Under the pieces are notes generated by a model, which ran no database searches, was not told the DNA's origin, and worked only from the letters and a program-made list of their open reading frames with translations. A stretch of 64,000 bases of DNA from Adiantum capillus-veneris. Its lineage: Eukaryota > Streptophyta > Polypodiopsida > Polypodiales > Pteridaceae. The stretch covers positions 62,325,753 through 62,389,752 of the forward strand of contig CM043959.1 in the NCBI GenBank assembly GCA_014529385.2, written 5' to 3'. Of the stretch, positions 10,795-22,284 are shown in pieces; the stretch's first letter is position 1, and each line of letters begins with the position of its first letter. Position numbers and translations under genes: made by a program.

Positions 10795-12180
10795 ATGAAT
10801 ATTGATAACTTTGATTTTGCACATGAAGGTGCTAATGATGATGCCCCAATTTTTATTAATTACCTTGTTACAAGGTTGTAGCAAGCTATGGGCAATCGTG
10901 CTTTGCAAGACGAAGTTACTCAACAACTACGTGCTTATAGGATTTCCCTTCCTCTCCAAGAGGAGAGAGAGCTTAGCAGGCCTCTTGATGAGACTCCCAA
11001 AAGAAGACTCTCTCCCATAAGAGAGGAGGAATCCAAAGTATGAGAAAGAACAAAATTCCTAAGCTTCTCTGAAGATGTGGCTCCACGAAGAGGGAAGTCT
11101 AGACGGTCGCCAACCCCTCCCAAGAGGAAACGGTCAACCCATAGTACTTATCCTTGTCACTCTGAAAGGGAAGAGAGGAACCAAAGGAAGAAAAAGGCAA
11201 GAAAGAGGTCACCCTCTTCTCCTTCTTCTTCACCTTCCTCCTCTTTTGACGACGAAAGAAACAACTATTCTTGTAGAGAATACAAGAGGAGAGGACATCA
11301 CAAATACTACCCTGTGTGGAGAAGGTCCCAAAAGCTCAAGAAATTGAAAGAGGGAGGAAAGAGTATCACTTTTCTTACCTATGATGGCACCTTTGGTGGT
11401 ACCAACAAAGTATTATCCTTCATCTAGCAATTTGATGTGGCCTTTGGAGACGAGGGCTCCATGGAGTTCTCCAAGCTACACCATGTAGCTTATATGCACT
11501 TCCAAAAATCTATTCGTCAATGGTGGGCTAGCCTTCGTGGTAGTGGTGGCAAAGCCTCAAAGACATGGAAAACTCTACGGGTTTCCATCATGAATCAATT
11601 CCTTCCAAGCGATGCAGAGGAAAAAGTGATTACTGAATGGCGGAGTTTGAAGTTGCTCTCCAACGACTCTATCCAAAAATATGTGGACAACTTTTGGGAT
11701 TTACATCTCAAGTCTACTGTCTTTCAAAAGATAGACTTTGTTGAGAAAAACCAATAATTTTGTGTGGGATTACCTGAAGAAATGGCCAAGTCTGTTAACT
11801 CTCAACGGCCTAGTTCTATCACCAAAGTAATCCACCACAATATGGTTGCTTCGTGCATCGATTTCCAACAAGGAGCTAGAAGGAATGCCAAGCCCATGGA
11901 AAGCAAAGACAAAAGTGATGCAAATGGGAAAAACAATGCCCAAAATTCTTCCCAAAGCAATTTCAACAACAACGACAATTGGTCCAAGGAGAAGGGATTT
12001 TACAAAGGTACAAATAAACTCTCTCTTGAAGAGCTAGAATCTTTCAGTAAGGACCACAAATGATTCAAGTGTGCGGAGCAAGGATATGGCTATCATTCTT
12101 GCCCCAAGAGAAATGCCCGCAATGAGGCTCCTATAGATTCTACTATCAAAAATCCAAAAGAGGATGCTCATTGAAAAGGA
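10795..12180 (+). pseudogene. Gyp-A gag
   Basis: Gag forms the retrotransposon particle and binds RNA. The frame starts at ATG 10795 (MNIDNFDFAHEGAND). It then has a basic, Ser/Arg-rich region (about 11080-11260) and a retrotransposon gag core with RQWWASLRG, a TWKTL segment and FLPSDAEEK...LKLLSNDS (11500-11700). A C-terminal zinc knuckle lies near 12058-12105. The knuckle has lost two ligands: its first Cys codon is now TGA, and the expected His is Tyr (KCAEQGYGYHSC). Further in-frame TAG, TAA and frame breaks are present. Confidence 0.85.
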
Positions 12181-14060
12181 TCACCTCTCTCCTATACCTG
12201 CTTGGGGAAAGATAATGGACCATGATGCCTTCATCTTGTTTGGCATTGGCTCTACGCACAACTTCATATCAATGAAGCTGGCCACTAAGGCATTCAAGCT
12301 TTCAAGATGGGAGATGCTGTAACTGCTGATGGAGTTTTCAAGGGATAGCAAGCCTTTGTTACTCCCTTGATTGATAAGTTGAAGCTTCACGTCCAAAGCT
12401 ACGTGAACAAAGAAGAATTTCTTTCTCTCCTCTCCAACATGAGGATGTTATCCTAGGAAACCATGGTTCAACTGCATGGCTGCCAACATGAAGTTCCCTG
12501 AAAGAAGAATCTACTTCACGTACAGGAAAAAGAGCATGTATATAGATGCTAGTGAGTCCGGTCATACTATACCACTTGTAAATTCGCCTAATTTTGATAA
12601 GTCAATGAAAAGCTTAGTTTTTCCGTACATGATTTTTATCAAAGAGTCTCTAAATGATGCTAATGTTTTAACAAAGAAAAGTGTTAGGAATCAAGAACAA
12701 TCAGGCTTGTCTAATTTCGAAATGGATTCCAAGATGTGTTTATCGATGATATCCCTATGGACTTACCTCCAAAATGAGGGGGATGAGGACCATTGAATTG
12801 AGATCCTACCAGGAAGCTCACCACCTAACAAGCCTCCTTATTGAGTTTCCCAATCCCAACAAGAGGAGATCAGGAGGCAAGTACAAGAACTCATGGACAA
12901 AGGGATGGTGAAGCCTAGCTCCTCTCCCTTTTTTTCTCCAGTCCTTTTACTCCAAAAGAAAGATGGTACCGCATCTGTGTGGACTATCGAGAATTAAACC
13001 ATATGACTATCAAAACCAAATTTCCCATACCGCGGGTAGAAGATCTATTTGATAAGCTACAAGGTTTGACCTACTTCAGTAGGATTGACCTTAAAAGTGA
13101 ATATCATCAAATAAGGATAGTGAATGAAGAAATCCTAAAGATTGCATTCCGTACAACATTTGGTCTTTATGAATATATAATCGTGCCTTTTGGCTTGAAT
13201 AAAGCACCGGCCATTTTCAATCATTTGATAGAGAAAATATTTAGACACTATGGCAAGATCACTGGTGTGTTCTTTGATGATATCATCATATACTCCAAGT
13301 CTTTGGAGGAGCACAAGCAACATCTCCAGGTATTTTTTCAAGCTTTGAGGGGGAACAATCTCTTTTATCAAATCAAAAGAAGAGTGAATTTTTACTTCAA
13401 GAGATTCAATACTTAGGTCAAATTATCTCTCAAGATGGTATTTGTATGAATCCATCAAAGTTGGAGGTAAGAAAAGCATGGTCTAATCCAAGGAATCTAC
13501 ATGAGCTAAGAAGATTTACTAGTATGTGTGCATACTGTAGAGGCTTCATAGAAAAATTCTATGAAATAGCAGGACCATTACATGACTTAACAAAGAAGAA
13601 TGTTAAGTAGCCATGGACTGCTAAGGAGAAAAATGCATTTGCCAAGCTCAAAGAGAAGCTTACCTCCCAACCAATCCTTATGATTCTGGGTCTCTCAAAG
13701 CCATTTGAGGTCCAATGTGATGCTTGTGATGAGTGCTTTGGATCAGTCTTGCTTCAAGAAGGGCATGCCATAGCATATGAGTGTCAAAGTCTCAATGCTG
13801 ATGAACAAGTCTTGGACATATATGAAGAATAAATTTTAGTTGTTCCACATGCCCTAGCCACATGGAAGCACTTTCTATTGGTGGGGACTCCATTTATTTT
13901 GTGAACGGGCCAACAAAGTCTAAAGTACTTCATGACGCAAACCAAGCTTTCCAACAAACAAATGAGGTCGGAAAGGTTTCTTTTGCAATTTTATTTGCAT
14001 ATTTCTCACATTGTGTGTAAGCATAATCAAGTTGACGATGCCCTTTCATGATGACCAAGA
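12181..14060 (+). pseudogene. Gyp-A protease, reverse transcriptase and RNase H
   Basis: The protease motif near 12229-12273 reads ILFGIGSTHNFIS. The catalytic Asp-Ser-Gly expected before STHNFIS is replaced by Gly-Ile-Gly. RT begins near 12850 (MDKGMVKPSSSPFFSPV) and continues with DYRELNHMTIK, FPIPRVEDLFDKL, YFSRIDLKSEYHQI and PFGLNKAPAIFNHL. The catalytic box is FFDD at 13270-13281. RNase H follows from about 13490 (LHELRRFTS, then FEVQCDACD) to HISHIVCKHNQVDDALS near 14045. The frame is broken at several points, including near 12960, after 13400 and at a TAA near 13830. Confidence 0.88.
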
Positions 14061-14189
14061 GTTAATGCGGTGTCTATATCAACTCACAATGATCTATCTT
14101 CCTTGCATTGGGGAAGAAAGAAGAACCATTCACATTGCAAGATGGTTATATTCTCCATGGAAATAGGGTATGTGTTGCCCACTCCCTTC

Positions 14190-15861
14190 ACGAGAAAGTC
14201 ATGTATGAATCCCATGCTCCTCCCTGCATGGGTCATAGAGGCATTCAACTACTCTTCAAGGAGTAGAGATGTACTTCTATCGTCCTACCATGAAAGTAGA
14301 CATACAGGAGTATGTTTCAAAATGTGTTGTATTCCAAAAGACCAAGTATGATAGACGGAAGCAACCTGGATTAATCCAGTCATTGACAATCCCTAGTTCA
14401 CCATGGGAGAGTATATCCATGGATTTTAACTTTAGATTACCCAAGTCTATCCATAGGAATACGGGAATATGGACAATAGTTGACAGGTTTAGCAAGAAAG
14501 CACACTTTATTCATGTCAAAAAGACTAGTAAGGCACACCAAATGGAAACTCTCTTCATATCTCATATTTTCAAACACCATGGATTTCCAACATCCATCGT
14601 GTGTCAGATAGAGATCCTCTAAGATTTAATAAACGTGATCACAAATATGTGAACACGTTAATAACGTTGAGTGATCACATTTAAAAATACGTGATCACGT
14701 TAAATATTCACATGACTTTCCTTCAACCTACAAAAAGCGTCCAATTCTATAAGCTCGCTCGAATTTTTCATTTCTTGGCAGGCTCAGTTTAGGGTTCACA
14801 TAGCTTCCCAATAAGCCGGTCAAGAAAAACATGTACCTTGGTGGGGTCTTAGTGGGTTGTTGCATCTCCGCTTACGGTTTTTTGTGATCATGTGAATGTG
14901 ATAAAAAAACACTGTGATCATAAGAAATTTCACGTGATCACTCACATGAATATAAAATCCCTGGAGATCCTAGAATGACCAATAATTTCTCGAAAGGTCT
15001 CTTGAAAATCTAGGTACAAGATTGAATTTCTCTTCGGCCTATCACCCACAAACGGATGGCCAAAGTGAGATAGCCAATCTTACGATACTCGATCTACTAA
15101 AGACTTATGTTACAGAAGTAGATCAACGCTCACAATGGGAAAAGTACTTACCCCTTGTAGAGTATGCATACAATAACATTGTCCATACTACTATACAGGA
15201 AAGGCACCTTTTTAAATCATAGAGGGAAGACCTAAAAGTCCCTTGCTACTTAAAGTACATGGGAAGATCTTTGATTTTCCAATGAGTATAGCTGTGACCT
15301 ACAATAATCTTTCCAAAATATTAAGGAGGCTATATCCATCTCTCAAAAAAGGAAAAAAGTTGTTGCCGACAAGCACAGAAGGGCCTTAATGTTCAAATAA
15401 AATGATTGGGTCTTACTTAAGTTTCCCAACGCTTGATTGAGGCAAACGTCATCCGGAAAAAATCCTACGGGCCATCAAAAGTATTATGCTAAACTAGCAA
15501 AAAGAAAATATGGTCCTTTTCAAATCGTGAAGCCAAACAATGACATGGCTTATCAACTCAAGTTGCCCAACTATTGGCTCCTACAAAATGATTTTCCTGT
15601 GAGCCTACGTAAGCCCTACAAAGGAGAGCCACCAACAGAACCAATTATTGAAGACCCCCAAAAATCAAAGACCAAGAAGAGGTGCTACAACCCAAAGCTA
15701 TCCTTCGGCATGAAGACAAAGTACTATGACATGGTAAGATTATGCAAGGGTATATTTCTAAGTTAAAAAATTATCCATTTGAAGATGCTAGATGGATGCG
15801 AGGAATACAACTCAAAGATAGTATATACCTTGTCAATGCTTACAATGCTACATTAGAGTAA
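14190..15861 (+). pseudogene. Gyp-A integrase with chromodomain-like tail
   Basis: Integrase inserts the cDNA into the genome. An N-terminal His/Cys finger is visible (YESHAPPCMGHRG near 14203, KCVVFQKTK near 14320), but the last zinc Cys is Phe. The catalytic core starts with SMDFNFRLP near 14415. The segment holding the second Asp (SDRDP) is split by the insert at 14619-14963. The core resumes with SSAYHPQTDGQSEIAN near 15030. The C-terminal KYGPFQIVKPNNDMAYQLK and VSLRKPYKGE (15510-15630) lead to PKAILRHEDKVL and KLKNYPFEDARWM, a chromodomain-like end with a stop at 15859-15861. A TAG near 15220 and frame changes make it inactive. Confidence 0.88.
14619..14963. mobile_element. hAT-type MITE inserted in Gyp-A integrase
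   Basis: The 345-bp insert is flanked by an exact 8-bp duplication GAGATCCT (14611-14618 and 14964-14971), the length typical of hAT elements. The right end, read inward, is CAGGGATTTTATATTC, a typical hAT terminus. The left end is CTAAGATTTAATAAAC, an imperfect match. Near both ends it has repeated TGATCAC palindromes (for example near 14635, 14671, 14692 and 14934), which may be transposase-binding sites. It encodes nothing. The related integrase Gyp-A2 has the uninterrupted site near 50830. Confidence 0.85.
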
Positions 15862-16207
15862 TCAAATGTACATGCTTCTTTTAAATGATCAATTTTTTTT
15901 TTCTTTTAAGATTAATTTTATTTTAATTATGCACAAATTTAAGTAGTATGTATGCTTAGAATCATGTTTGTGATGACGATGTCTCTCAAACACCAAGTAG
16001 AATTTGTCACTCTACTTTGGGAGAATGAAGTGCACTAAAGAGCAGACATGCTTGCGGTAGCTGAGTATCCCAAGCCCCAAATGGATTAGTCACCCATATT
16101 GGAACAATGTCGTAGAGAAAAATGGGATCCTCTACCCGCTAAGAAACATCAACTAATGACTAAGGCTTTATCTCTTCTACCTCATAGTTGAGGACCAGTA
16201 TGGTTTC
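15862..16207. other. Gyp-A 3' non-coding region
   Basis: This stretch between the end of pol and the polypurine tract contains a T-rich run near 15892-15910. No further reading frame is seen. Confidence 0.5.
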
Positions 16208-16220
16208 AAGAGAGAGGTAA
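16208..16220 (+). promoter_or_regulatory. Gyp-A polypurine tract
   Basis: AAGAGAGAGGTAA lies directly before the 3' LTR start at 16221. Such tracts prime plus-strand DNA synthesis. Confidence 0.75.
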
Positions 16221-17685
16221 TGTCATAAAATCTAATATCTAACCAATCCAAATTATTTTCACATATTAAACTCATCATTTATAGTGGGAGAATAAACGGT
16301 AACAAGGGTTAGAATAAAGACATGTGCTTTTGGATCTATCTCAACACGTGGCCCAGGTTAAAGGGTCCAAATGAGAGATGGTCTATCAAAGAGCAAGGCT
16401 AGCTAATGGAGCTTAAAGACCTTAGGGTTTGCTTCATTAAATACCTACAGAGTTATTGTTAAAAGTCCTTTGACCTTAGGCAAAGGCTAGGGTTGTGCTT
16501 GAGGCAGGAACATGGCCCAAGCTTGAGGTGCTCGTCGTGCTTGCTGACTAAGGTGCTTGAGGTGCTTAATGACTAAGGTGCTAGGATGCTCGATGACTAA
16601 GGTGCTTGAGGGGCTCAAGGTGTTATCAAAAGTTAACAAAATCGCTACTCAAAGGGGGCAAGCCCTCATTGTAGGAGCATGAGAGAGAATGCATACACCC
16701 TCACACAAGGCAAGCTTGGTTTAAAGAAGCAACAATGACACTTGTCAAGTTCCTCTCCATGTTTCCCTCAAGGTGTTCCTAAAGCCTATTGGTTGGCCTC
16801 TCAAGGGGTCCAAGATAATTTAGCTAATTAATTTAACTTTTTATTTATTTTTCAAGTCCCCTCTCTCAAAGGGGAAAGGGGGACACTTGTCCCAAGGCTA
16901 GCATGGTTGCTTGATATGCACTCTACAACTGATTGGATAGGCTTGAAGGGGTCCAATGAACTTCTAGAGTGAGCTACAAGGGTGGGTCAACCAAGAAATA
17001 TAGGGGCTACCTTGGGGGGTATACTCTCTCTCACACACACACACACACATTGTGTGAGGTGCAAAGTGCAAGAGCTCCAACTCCTTCTCCAAGCTTGTTG
17101 AGAAGTTGAGGGCCTGCACCAACACTCTTGGCTATGTAATGCAAATCCAACCAAGAGCTATTCTTCAATTCTTAAGCTTTCCATCTTGTCCATCTTCATT
17201 ACTATGCTAAGCAAGAAGAGTGATGATAGGTGAGGAACTATTTCTTTCTACTATGACTATTTCTTCTTTCTCTTCCCTACCCTCATTCCCCACTAGCTCT
17301 CTCCACCTTTGAAGGTGTTTGAGGCCTTGGGACTACGTCCGGGGATGGTTAATGATTTTACAAAGTTTACGTCATGGTCGTTATGCGTGAAGCTTTCCAT
17401 CTTCATTGCATTCCCTACGTCACAAGGAGCACAAAGATTGTATTGTACCAAGTCTCTCTTGATGGGATAATCTATAATACAAAATCCTATTGGAGGGGGG
17501 AGCGGAGTTATCTTATTCTCTCTCTTGCAAAAATATTGTTCATGCCAAGTTAATTAAGTATAATGGTTATGTTGCTACCGGTAATTAAGTTTAGCCTCAA
17601 TGTTCTCAAGGTAGTCTCATGAAAATTCTCACTCTAACTCCCTTATTTCCTCTATTCTCCAAGTTCATAGGCCATTTTCATTACA
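16221..17685 (+). repeat. Gyp-A 3' LTR
   Basis: Partner of 8490-10358. It starts TGTCATAAAATC, has the GGTGCTTGAGG word array near 16520-16625 and the uninterrupted GGGGCAAGCCC site at 16655-16665, and ends TTACA. It is followed by the ATGGG duplication. Confidence 0.93.
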
Positions 17686-17690
17686 ATGGG

Positions 17691-18485
17691 CTTCTGTCCA
17701 TGCATCAATTCAAATATGATAAAACTTGTAACAGAACTATGCATAGTGTGATCAACCCATAAAGTAAAAGGTAGTAGCTTAGGCCAATCCTCAATATGTC
17801 CTTGGCATGCCTTTGCTAAAGCCTTAACAATAGGCGGATTCACTCTTTCACTTTTCCCATTACCTTCTAGATTGTAAGTTGTAGTAAGAGCCAATTTGAA
17901 TCCCAAATGAGCAAAAAACTCACCAGCTTCATCTGCATTCAATTATCCTCTATCAAGAGTGATTTTGCCAGCACAACCATACTTGGAAACTACATATTCA
18001 AGAAAAATATTTCACACAAAACTTGTAGCTTTTCTACGCAAAGCTCTCCCTTCAACCTGGTTGGTGCGATCCTCTCGAGCAAGAATAATATACGTTGTCT
18101 GCCAAACCCCCACTCGCATTGTAATCAAATCTACTACACACTTGTAATGCATAGCTAGTGGATTTAATCCATCTTGATGCTGTACATTAGAATATTGTTG
18201 GCATACTAAACAAGTCTCCACAAATTGAGCAAAATCTTTTTACATTCCCTTCCATGAGTAGCGGTCCTTAATTTTGATGAAAGATGCACATATCCCTATG
18301 TGTCCAGCCCATAATCTTTCATATATGACACTCTTTGTGAACACCTGCTATTGAGTAGCTTTATCACAAACAACCCACTGCGGTACCCCTCTCAAATGCT
18401 TTGGTTGCTTCCACAAATGACCATCTCTTAAAAAGTATCCATAATTCTTTTTCCTGATCCTCTTGTACTCTTGATCCTAGACTCA
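17691..18485 (-). pseudogene. Gyp-host Ty3 integrase, N-terminal and core piece
   Basis: On the minus strand this reads IRKKNYGYFLRDGHLWKQ, then a finger with AGHIG and ETCLVCQQYSNVQHQ. The core follows (KCVVDLITMRVGVWQ, LTTTYNLEGNGKSERV) and ends ELMHGQKPI exactly at the Gyp-A target site. The polypeptide then continues at 8489 with TPIEEVV. Several stops and one lost segment make it a relic. An apparent read-through from KPI into the Gyp-A LTR is accidental. Confidence 0.82.
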
Positions 18486-18540
18486 TTTTGAAGAAAATCC
18501 TAACTCATATCTCTCTCTATCTTTCCATGCTAACGTGTCT

Positions 18541-19608
<1,068 letters not shown>

Positions 19609-19673
19609 CAGGACCTGGTCGCAACTTGCAAGCACATGCGACTATTGCCACACCTCATAAGTCAACTACTATT

Positions 19674-19815
19674 TGTTGAGAGAGAAGGAGAGAGCACAGA
19701 AATATAGCCCCAAAGTGTGTAGAATACACACATGAGATGATGTATATATAGAGGAGACCTGGGAGCCATATATAGAGAAGCCATATATTGAGTAGCTTCA
19801 CATATAAACTCAACA
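19674..19815 (-). repeat. LTR 1 (3' LTR in element orientation)
   Basis: 142 bp, TGTTGAG...CTCAACA. It contains TATATATAGAG near 19742. The adjacent inner sequence CCCCCGCTC reads GAGCGGGGG on the element strand, a possible polypurine tract. Confidence 0.9.
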
Positions 19816-20479
19816 CCCCCGCTCAAATAAGGGTCCCTAACTGTGGATGAAAAAACCCTTGGGGGATCAAGGGAAAAACCCACAGCTCTATATACACCCA
19901 CCGTTATATTATAAAAATCAATGAATATACAAATGTTTACGAGGAGCTACATCAATCCTTTTCCAATGAATATTTTATGAGGAGCTACATCACTCCTTTT
20001 ACAATGAATGTTTTATGAGAAGCACATTACTCCTATCCTATCAAATACAATAATGAATACAAAGGTTCAATAAAGAGGTGTAAAGGCTATTGATTAGCTT
20101 GTAATGAAAAGTGTCTCCGTGAATCTGCTGTGTAGTATGTCATCAATATCGCATCACCAAACATGTCTTCATGTTGTCATCAATATGGCATCACCAAACA
20201 TATCTTCACAAATCTTTTATTGTCACCAAGTTTGTCTTCATAAAATCAATTCTTTGATCAATCCTACATAGATCATAGACTCAAAAACAAAAAAGTCATG
20301 AAAATTATTAGCATCGTTAATGAAATAATTATGTTCACAATGCCATAAGAGATGGTTCGCGATGCCACTCTTTGGACGACATATATACGCATGACAACAT
20401 ATAGTACATAAAGTATGAACGTCAAAGTACAAAATGTGTGATTACGTGATGCAAATGATATACTACATAAAACAATATT

Positions 20480-20960
20480 TATCAACGTAGCGATCAATGA
20501 ATACCATCAAAGTATTAACAAAATATCATCATTGTATCAATAAAAATGAATAAATCATCATGGTATCAACGAAAAGCATCATGATATCACCGAGAATAAT
20601 CATTGTATCAACGAAATTACATCATGGCATCACCGAGAATAACCATGGTATCAACGAAACATCATCATGGCATCACCGAGAATAACCATGGTATCAACGA
20701 AACAATATCATGGTATCACCGAGAATAACCATGGTATCAACAAAACATCATCATGGTATCAACAAAAATCACCATGGAATCAACCAAATATCATCATGGA
20801 ATCACCGAGAATAACCATGGTATTAACGAAATATCATCATGGCATCACCGAGAATAACCATGGTATCAACGAAATATCATCATGGCATCAACGAAAATCA
20901 CCATGAACAAAGTATTAACAAAACATCACCATGGTACCATCAAAATCATTATGGTATCAA
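20480..20960. repeat. Tandem repeat, about 36-38-bp unit
   Basis: Repeating words ATCATGG(C/T)ATCACCGAGAAT and AACCATGGTATCAACGAAA alternate with a period of about 36-38 bp. The apparent protein here (Met-Ala-Ser-Pro-Arg-Ile-Thr repeats) is just the translated repeat. Confidence 0.85.
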
Positions 20961-21289
20961 TGAGAAATTATCAATAAAACGACGTAAACTATATCTCTAA
21001 AATAATAATTATACGAGAATCAATGAACTAGTATATCATATAACAAAAGATCATGTACCAATAGTAGCTCGATAGAATTTGGACGATCATCAACGGCTCG
21101 ATTGAATCGGAACGATGTGTAACTGGCTTCTGCAGCAAAGTTACGTCAGTAACAAATATATGATTGATGAAGAAAAAATATAATTGAGAAGTTTTCAATT
21201 ATGAGAAAAATCAAAAGCAAAAAAAAAAAAGATTTTGATTTTCAAACATATTCGCAGTCCGAAACGATAACCCAAAAACGGTGCAGAAT

Positions 21290-22002
21290 TTAGAGAAACT
21301 TTCTTCTGCAAGGTTATAGACCACATCGATTCCGATGGCTCAAGCGAATAGTTTCTCATCGATTTCGATGCCTGCAGCGGTTAGTGTATCTGCAAAGCTA
21401 TAGACCACATCGATTCCGATCCCTTATGCGAGTAGTTTCTACAAAATCGTTTTCAATTAGCAGAAAAATCAAAAACATAAAACGAAACTTGCTTTTTGGG
21501 TATGTACGCAGTCCGTGAACGATAACTCAAAATCACTACAGAATTTGAAAACACTTCCTTCTGCAAAGTTGTAGACCACATCGATTCCCGTCCTCGTAGC
21601 AGGTAGTTTCTGCAAAATCAGTTTCAATTAGCAGAAAAATCAAAAACAAAAAGCGGAAACTGTTTTTCAGATATGTACGCAGTCGGCGAATGATAACTCA
21701 AAATCAGTGTGGAATTTGAAAAAACTTCCTTCTACAAAGTTGTAGACCACATCGATTCCGGTCCCTCGCATGTGCAGTTTCTGCAAAATCGTTTTCAATT
21801 AGCAGAAAAATTAAAAACAAAAAGCCGAAACTATTTTTCAGGTATGTACGCAGTCCGCGAACGATAACTCAAAATCGGTGCAGAATTTGAAAAAAACTTC
21901 TTTTTGCAAAGTTGGAGACCACATCGATTCCGGTCCCTCCCGCGGGTAGTTTCTGCAGAATCGTTTTAGATAAGGAGAAAAATCGAAAACAAAAACGTAC
22001 TA
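21290..22002. repeat. Tandem repeat, about 171-bp unit
   Basis: GCAGAAAAATCAAAAACA-like words start near 21461, 21632, 21803 and 21974, exactly 171 bp apart. Each unit has TATGTACGCAGTC, GAACGATAACTCAAAATC and AGACCACATCGATTCC. A partial, rearranged unit precedes them. Confidence 0.88.
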
Positions 22003-22013
22003 CTCTGATACCA
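22003..22013 (-). promoter_or_regulatory. Primer binding site of the non-coding LTR element
   Basis: On the minus strand this reads TGGTATCAGAG immediately after the LTR end, an exact initiator Met-tRNA primer site. It fixes the element's orientation. Confidence 0.9.
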
Positions 22014-22279
22014 TGTTGAGAGAGAAGGAGAGAGCACAGAAATAGAACCCCAAAGTGTGTAGAATACACACATGAGATGATGTATATATAGAGGGGACCT
22101 GGGTGCCATATATAGAGAAGCCATATATTGAGTAGCTTCACATATAAGCTCAACATGAGCTTATATGTGAAGCTACTCTATATATGGCACCCAGGTCCCC
22201 TCTATATATACATCATCTCATGTGTGTATTCTACACACTTTGGGGTTCTATTTTTGTTCTCTCTCCTTCTCTCTCAACA
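22014..22279. repeat. Inverted LTR pair (LTR 2 and LTR 3), large palindrome
   Basis: LTR 2 (22014-22155) is in minus orientation. LTR 3 (22156-22279) is the same sequence in plus orientation. LTR 3 lacks the first three bases (TGT) and about 15 bp around AATATATGGCTTC, so the palindrome is nearly perfect with a small loop. Confidence 0.9.
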
Positions 22280-22284
22280 CTATT

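Larger units (their letters stand above)
8490..17685 (+). mobile_element. Gyp-A: full-length Ty3-type LTR retrotransposon
   Basis: Boundaries are precise: TGTCATAAAATC starts at 8490 and the second LTR ends ...TTACA at 17685. The 5-bp target duplication ATGGG is perfect (8485-8489 and 17686-17690). Between the LTRs lie a tRNA-iMet-like primer site, gag, protease, RT, RNase H, integrase, a chromodomain-like tail and a purine tract, in Ty3 order. Every gene is broken by stops or frameshifts, so the copy is not autonomous. Two smaller elements are inserted in it: a MITE in the left LTR and a hAT-type MITE in integrase. It lies in the integrase gene of Gyp-host. Confidence 0.93.
19674..22279 (-). 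mobile_element. Non-coding LTR element (TRIM/LARD-like) ending in an inverted LTR pair
   Basis: Outer ends are TGTTGAGAG (19674) and ...CTCAACA (22279), flanked by a perfect 5-bp duplication CTATT (19669-19673 and 22280-22284). It has two 142-bp LTRs in the same (minus) orientation (19674-19815 and 22014-22155). A primer site perfectly complementary to initiator Met-tRNA abuts the second. A third LTR copy in opposite orientation (22156-22279) makes the right end a palindrome. The 2.2-kb interior encodes no retrotransposon protein and is mostly tandem repeats, so it must depend on other elements. Confidence 0.88.

Noticed and set aside
17652-17700. Integrase frame reading through from QKPI into VMKMAYELGE
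   Set aside because: The last residues are translated Gyp-A LTR; the true continuation is on the other side of Gyp-A at 8489.
20667-20906. Secreted or repeat protein from MASPRITMVSTK-type repeats
   Set aside because: The frame is simply the 37-bp DNA tandem repeat translated.
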